In this document: one piece after another, positions 58,419 to 64,000 of the stretch
Layout: every line of letters starts with the position of its first letter
Position numbering within the stretch: position 1 is the first letter of the stretch
Assembly: GCF_000516985.1 (NCBI RefSeq)
Contig: NW_006917091.1
Coordinates: forward strand, 5,576,518-5,640,517
Origin: Pestalotiopsis fici W106-1
Taxonomy: Eukaryota > Ascomycota > Sordariomycetes > Amphisphaeriales > Sporocadaceae
DNA length: 64,000 bases
Direction: 5' to 3'
Translations under genes and position numbers: made by a program
Notes under the pieces: generated by a model
The model's database searches: none
Told to the model about the DNA's origin: nothing
Seen by the model: only the letters and a program-made list of their open reading frames with translations

Positions 58419-58934
58419 TCAAACGGTAATGACAAAGTTGGGCTCGCCGCGGTAGAACTGAGCCACGGAGCTGCCCTGGTCCTCGACGGGAAAGTCGGTG
58501 GAGGGCCACTCCTTGGAGCCGTCGACGACAGCGCTGGTGGCTGGGTCGGTGTAAAGAATGACCAAGAGGTACGGTCCGGGGCCGGTGGGTCCGGCCTGGA
58601 TCTGACGCCACTGCCAGGTGACGGATGCATCGTCACAGGGGCGGTACGGAGTAATGTCCGGGAGGTGACCGACCGAGGTCTGGTCCGAGTACGAGCAGGT
58701 GGTGCTCAGAACGCCAGGGATCTCAATGTCATATGACATGCTATATATGGATTGTTAATGAAATGCCGAGTTTGATTGCGGAAGTTTTGCATAGACTTAC
58801 AATGCCCCTGTGCCGTGAGGAATGGTGTTGGCACTGAAGTTGGTAATGTCAAACTCGGTAGCTTGGCGCTGCTCGAGAGGGGCGGCCGAAGCGGCAGACA
58901 GGAAAAGGGCGGAGATGGCTGCAAAAGTCTTCAT
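58419..58934 (-). CDS. Small secreted protein
   Basis: Two exons, 58801-58934 and 58419-58740, 60-nt phase-2 intron; 151 residues. A clear signal peptide (MKTFAAISALFLSAASA) precedes APLEQRQ. The mature part is short, rich in beta-forming residues, and has only two Cys (in STTCSY and RPCDD), enough for one disulphide. WQWRQIQAGP and PYLLVILYTD look like strands of a beta-sandwich. I recognise no named family. Similar small secreted proteins are common in Hypocreales and include candidate effectors, but nothing here proves such a role. The promoter has a TATA-like TTTATAATC near 59090. Confidence 0.8.
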
Positions 58935-60467
58935 CTTGATTGATTAAAGTCTATTTCGTATGAATATGTGGTGATTTGTTATAGCGAATGTTGAAAGATG
59001 GGTAATCCCGACTGTGGTTGTCTGTTTTGAATGTGCGAAAATGACTTGATGTGCAAATGAGTCGCTGTTTAAGGGCCTTTTTATAATCTGCCAGCAGAAG
59101 CCAACTTATATAGTTGGCACGACCCTACCTGTCATTGCAATAGCTCCTGTCACTTCCCGAGACCCAAGTGCTTTAGTTCCATTCGGCCCGGGATGCACTG
59201 CTTCAGGCAAAGAGGCTGACCAAGCCAAAGTGTAACGAAACATTTCTCTCGTAGGACTATGGGGGAAAACCAAGTGGATTGGATAGTGGTTACTAGGTGA
59301 CGGATGAGCTCAGCCATACTGGGTGGTGGTGGTGGTGGTGGTGGCCAATCGACTTCCTAGTGCACATGATAGGTGACTTCCCTGGGCTCAGAGGCTTGCC
59401 AAGAAAAAAGGTGCTGACATCAGTCCAACACGAGGTTACCCGACGACGAGAGACCGCTTTGCTTTGCCGCTATTGCAGCTGCCAAATTCTGTGAAAAACA
59501 TCGCGGTAGGGCGGCCTCTGATGCAGGAACACAAGACAAAAGGTCAAAGGTAGGCAAGGACAGGGCATAGTGATGGGGTGGCTAAAGATAGAAATTTTCC
59601 TCTTCTAGTCATAGGGGGTATAGCTGGGCCGGGCCTGAGTGGTGTGTTGTGGGCGATTTACGGGTATATGATCCATGGTGGTGTGCTTATTGTTGGAACC
59701 ACCAATGTAACCTTACATTTGGGCGACAACCCGCTGCCTACTGCACTGCGTAGACCGGATTATGGAAAGAAGAAACGAGTTTTTCCACGCGGATCTAATG
59801 CTTGACGGGAAAGAAATGGTTGTGATGACGGAATACGAGCCAATTCATGGTCAGTAAGCGCAGACTGCGCAGTCTTAGCCCGGGGAGATCCCCCACATTC
59901 ACTGCAAGCCAAAGGCTCGTACATGTGCAGCGCTAACGATGGAAGGATCACGAAGCTCCGCCATTGGTGAGTAATCGTGTACCAAGGCAAGTAGCCGGTC
60001 GACTACCATCGCCTAGTATCGCACCTAAAGTTTAGACAGACGCACAAGTGTTTAGATAGATGGGTGACAAAGATGCAAAAAAGGACGACGTCAAGCCTTG
60101 AAACTGCACCTTGGAAGAAACGTAGACTCTTGGAGGTGGTGGTGGTGAAAAGCTGGATTAGACAAGAAGTACTAGACGAACACTTATGTTGGGCCTTAAC
60201 ACGATAAACGCTGGCAATGTTCTGTCCTTTTACGCAGCACTACTAGGGACTATCTCCATCCTCCAACCATCATGCAATGGGATGGCAGATGCCGCTGACC
60301 GAAGCATGAAATCTACATCGACGCTACCGTGCAAAACAGATGAGAGCGCACAACGCCTAAAACTCCGGCTGCCAAGCAAGCAAGGGACTAACAAAAACGT
60401 CAGTACACGAAACAATAAAACAGGTCGCTGTTGTTGCGCAAAATATTTCGGTTCCAAACTCTACAAA
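58935..60467. other. 1.5-kb intergenic region
   Basis: No supported gene. Contains a (GGT)n microsatellite and the promoter of the small secreted protein. A 178-codon plus-strand frame starting at 60186 overlaps the minus-strand ATPase gene and is discounted. Confidence 0.5.
59322..59344 (+). repeat. (GGT)n microsatellite
   Basis: About seven to eight tandem GGT units in non-coding DNA. Confidence 0.85.
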
Positions 60468-62864
60468 TCAAGCAGCCATGATACTTCTACCGCCATCAGC
60501 AGTAATACGGGCTCGAATGCGTACACGCAAAACCTCATGATCCAGTCTTCTTGGGGTCACAGTGACCGCCCCTTCTTGGTCTGTGCCACTCTTCTCCAAA
60601 CCAACAAAGGCGCTTGGAGCGAAAATGAGAGCCTCTCCCGTTCGAAGTTTGACAATCTTGGACATCATCTCGAGGGCTGGATTTTGTGGGGCAATCGCAA
60701 TGCCCTTGGCACCCTCAAATGAAATACCACCCGCGGCGCCATCTTTGTGACTGTCCTTTCTAGCCTGCTCGTCTCGAATGAGAACTTGAGAGGTCGTAGA
60801 AAGTCCAGCCAAGTGCCCCTTGAGCACCGAAAGCCAGTCTGGCGACTGGAATCGGTGAACAATAGTGATGCTGCATAGGTCAAGAAGCTTGGGAGAGATT
60901 GATGGTTCCTGTGTTGAGATGATGACCCGAAGAGCCAAGTGGCGTTGGAGGCGAATCGTAGACAGGAGCGAGTTAGTCAAGGTTTGGGCTTCTGGTGAGT
61001 CGCTCATGTACTTGTGTGCCTCGTCAAGAGCAGCAACCCGGCCAATAGATGGGCTCTTTTGCTCCAAAAAGAGGGAGAGACAAATGTTGAATAATGAACA
61101 TGCCATCTCAGCGGTGACACATGGACATGATAGATCAACAATGGTCAATTGTCCCTTCTGTGTCTATTTGTCAGCAAAAGAGAATCAGGATATTTCCAGA
61201 ATCTGAGTACAAACCTTTGGCGTCCAATCCGTGCCTCGAGAAGCAGCTTGCGAGTGTTTGGTCGGTTTCTTGACCATGAAGCTTTCGAGTGTCTCAAGGC
61301 GTTGATCAAGCGGAACCCTTTGCTGGTTCGTCAAATCTTCCTGGTCAATTATCTGTTTGAACTTCTTGTAGTTGAATGCACCGCCAGTGGCTTGCTGCTC
61401 AATGCGTAGGTCGCGGAGGACTCGTTGTATGACGTGAATGTACAGCGGCACTGTTCCGGCACCAACAGCCATCAGATCGAGCATTCGTTTCGTGTTAAGA
61501 TCCTGCTCTTTCAGTCTCAGTTCCTCGACAGTCACGTTGGGTAGTCGACCATAGACGTTCTAACGGAGATTAGCCTAAAACACAACATTATATGTCGTTT
61601 GGCGTACCTTCATCATTCGGACATTCGTAGGTGCACACAGAATTCGCACTTTGACTCTTGGATCCGAAGACAAATGGGCTGCCTCGCACGGAGCTCCACT
61701 GAGATCTGAAAAGAACGTGTCATAGTGAAAGACGATACCTGTCAGCGGCCGAGGCAGAGAGCCAAGTTTGCTCGATGGAATGAGGCAATTTTCGAGGAGG
61801 GACGACAAAGTGTGACTCTTGCCCGAACCCTGGTTACCACAAATGAAGATACTTGACGGCGCCGTAACGTTGTAGAAAATTCCGGCATTGTCGTCTTGCT
61901 CATCACTTGCAATACTCGAATTGGCCCCCAATAGCGCGTATTGTGTGAAAGCTGGATCCCGAGACCCGGCAGTGAGAGATTTGGCATACTTCCATACAGG
62001 CTCGGTGAAAAGTGGAGAGTATCTGATTTCATTGAGAGCATCTTCATTTACAGGCCGTTTCAGGAGATCCGATTTATATCTGAGCGACTCGACAACCCTT
62101 GACTCTTCCTGTGGGGTGGTGGACGCGGCATCTACGTAGTCCTCGTCATCAGACTCGTCGTCGGAATCGGATGAATCTGATGTTGCCGTGTCAGAGTCAG
62201 TCGGAGCACGCCTCGAGCCACGGGCGTCCATTTCCATTGCCTCATCAATGAAATGCGACGACCGTGTCACTCGGGCGTTTGTGCGGTTGCTTGGTGGCTG
62301 GTCAACTTTCGCCTCCTTGGGAGCCACCTGTTTAGCACTCATCTTGGGGATCTTGCGCCCCAAAGAATCCTCCAATTCTTCATCCATGGGACCGGGTGGC
62401 TTCCAGTCTTTCAATTTTGCGAAGGGATTGGGTCTCGGAGTTGATGCTGCACCTGTTGACTTCGTCGGCTGCTTGTCGAACGCGAAAGAGAAAGTAGGCT
62501 GCTGGGGGTTGTTTGGCTTCAACACGGAGCTCAACGGCTCACCAGACTTTGTGGTGGTTGCCTTGCCCTGCCCATTTAATGTACTGGAGAGGTCGAGCTT
62601 GGAGAAGGAAAAGGTGAAGTCGCCACCAGTGGGAGCGTGCTGTTTGGGCAAATTATTGCCCACTTTGGGCCCGAATATATTGACGAAGCCACCATCTTGC
62701 TGGTTGGGTGACGTGTTCGAGTTGACGGTAGAAGGCGTGAATTTGAAGTCAAAAGGTGTTCCCTTGGGGTCTGTTGTCTGTGTTTTGTCCTCGGACGCAT
62801 CGGACCACCTGGATGACGCCCCAGGCAAAGGGTCATTATCTCCTCCTGTTCCCTGGCTTGTCAT
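60468..62864 (-). CDS. HerA/FtsK-like P-loop ATPase with FG/FS-like N-terminus
   Basis: Three exons, 61608-62864, 61215-61559 and 60468-61157, introns of 48 and 57 nt at phase 0; 763 residues. Residues about 35-135 contain Phe-rich short motifs (FDFKF, FTFSF, FSFAF) in a Ser/Thr/Gln-rich, disordered setting reminiscent of FG nucleoporin tails. An acidic Ser/Asp tract lies near 235-255. The ATPase core has Walker A (GNQGSGKSHT, from 343) and Walker B (VAALDEAHKYM, D579-E580), followed by LRVIISTQEPSISPKLLDLCS, a sensor-like region typical of HerA-type ATPases. The fungal family is uncharacterised as far as I know. No membrane segment is evident; nuclear location is a guess from the low-complexity N-terminus. 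Confidence 0.75.
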
Positions 62865-64000
62865 GGTGTCTCATCGGCGGTGATTGTCTTGAGGGGATTG
62901 CAAATTTTCAAAGCACGCTGGGACTCCTCGGCCAAACCCTGACTCAAACAGTGAGAAAGACGGGATAAAAAATGCGGAGGAGAATTCCGAGCAGCTTATT
63001 CAATATTGGTCAATAAAGAGTGATCTTTGATGCCAAGCAAAAAGTGAGTGATTGTTGCCTAGGCTGCAACTATTGCCGACCTTCAACAAGCAGATTGAGG
63101 CAAAGAGACCCGCGCGGCTATTTTCCGCTCCACTGCCGCCAAGGTACCAGCGTTGCACATCCTCTAGCGCGTCCCTGTTGCCATTCCCCACGAAATCGAC
63201 CAGGGGAAGGTTCAATAATGCCCCTCATTTTCGTATTCTTAGTGGGCTTATAGTGGACTGCAGCCCCGGAAGACCCTGAGATTAGTGACTACCAGGCAGC
63301 CCAATTCCCCCACGTTTACCAAGGAAAGGCCTGCCAAACAAGCGGGACGGGCTTGCTCATCGCACCATGGCCAACATTGAAGCTGTCACGATCCATCGAG
63401 TTCAATCATACAAAGCTAGGAAATTGGCGTCAATAACTGGGCAACTCGGCATCATGCACACTGATTCATCGCCGAATACGCTTGTTACAAAGGTTTGATA
63501 TTGTCTTCCCGATAGATGATTCGCACGGCAAGCGCTCATCGCCGTCTTCTAGTCATTGGGTAGTAGACAATAATCGCGCCCGAATCGCTCGAGACGACCC
63601 TTGCGCCAGTATGAGAGTTTGTCATTCTCGTTCCGACTGAGGTAGCCTTGATTAAAGCAATGCGCATCTGACAAGAGTGTCTTTAGGTATTGAATGAAGG
63701 TTTTCGAAGGACCGATCTAGGAAAGTTGTACTCCAGCATGTGCTCGCGACCTTGACACATGCGGATGCTTAAGACATTGTGGTATCTTTTCTCCCATCCC
63801 GGAAGCGGCAGCTGGACTTGAAATCATATATCCTAAGACACGGGTCCGGTCTACCAGTCAGCCTCTGGCGGGTTTCCGGATTAATAACTAATATCTTACC
63901 TATCAATTGTCTGGGGTCCCGATCGTCGGATGAGGAGTGTCTCCGCAATGTGTTTCTGTCCTTGCGTGGCACAGAGCCAGGGTTCACATTTGGATAGCCA
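62865..64000. other. Intergenic region at the window end
   Basis: No supported gene. A 43-codon frame at 63367-63498 starts with a plausible ATG context but shows no recognisable feature. Confidence 0.5.

Noticed and set aside
60186..60722. 178-codon plus-strand open frame
   Set aside because: Overlaps the last exon of the HerA-like ATPase in antisense and shows no domain.
63367..63498. 43-codon open frame near the window end
   Set aside because: No supporting motif or neighbour; frames of this length are expected by chance.
1..64000. CRISPR arrays, bacterial operons, ribosome binding sites
   Set aside because: No regular spacer-repeat arrays exist, and the spliceosomal introns and fungal gene families rule out a prokaryotic reading.

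Overview
This window is nuclear DNA of a filamentous ascomycete, most likely a Sordariomycete and plausibly Hypocreales. The genes carry short introns (about 48-80 nt) with GTRAGT donors, CTRAC-like branch points and YAG acceptors. The gene families are typical of moulds: Zn2Cys6 regulators, a GH10 xylanase, a PTH11-like rhodopsin-domain protein, DUF3602 and DUF3716 proteins, an MFS Atg22 and a BAH-PHD protein. One transposon has been mutated in the pattern of repeat-induced point mutation (RIP). I rebuilt all gene models by hand from splice signals, reading phase and family alignment from memory; no search was run.

Layout. 0-13 kb: a SprT-like metalloprotease gene behind a cluster of heat-shock elements; a salicylate-hydroxylase-like FAD monooxygenase divergent from a Zn2Cys6 regulator; a glutathione S-transferase; and a small DUF3602 protein. 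13.3-21.4 kb: a tiny two-exon gene whose single intron holds a complete 7.58-kb Ty3/gypsy chromodomain retrotransposon on the minus strand. It has 514/515-bp LTRs and a GAATC target duplication, is heavily RIPped, and carries an extra decayed ORF in antisense orientation. 21.6-29.4 kb: GH10 xylanase, Atg22 (with a 6-nt microexon), and a BAH-PHD protein whose PHD finger appears split. 29.8-37.8 kb: a compact catabolic or detoxification cluster made of a CYP504-like P450, an NtaA/DszA-type flavin monooxygenase, an Old Yellow Enzyme homologue with altered catalytic residues, and a Zn2Cys6 regulator.

38-51.5 kb: a multi-pass membrane protein, a sterol-methyltransferase-like enzyme, a large APH-fold pseudokinase with a 12-residue-periodic array of QT motifs, a five-exon protein combining a zinc finger, DUF3716 and a CENP-C-like cupin, and an MDR-family reductase. 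51.6-63 kb: a secreted type-B carboxylesterase, a PTH11-like membrane protein, an intron-containing tRNA-Ala(AGC), a small secreted protein, and a HerA-like P-loop ATPase with a low-complexity N-terminus. The remainder is intergenic.

The most unusual items are the QT-repeat pseudokinase (candidate multivalent dynein-light-chain scaffold), the antisense ORF inside the chromodomain retroelement, the retroelement-bearing intron with matching coding phase on both sides, the split PHD finger, and the Old Yellow Enzyme homologue with Asn at two catalytic positions.
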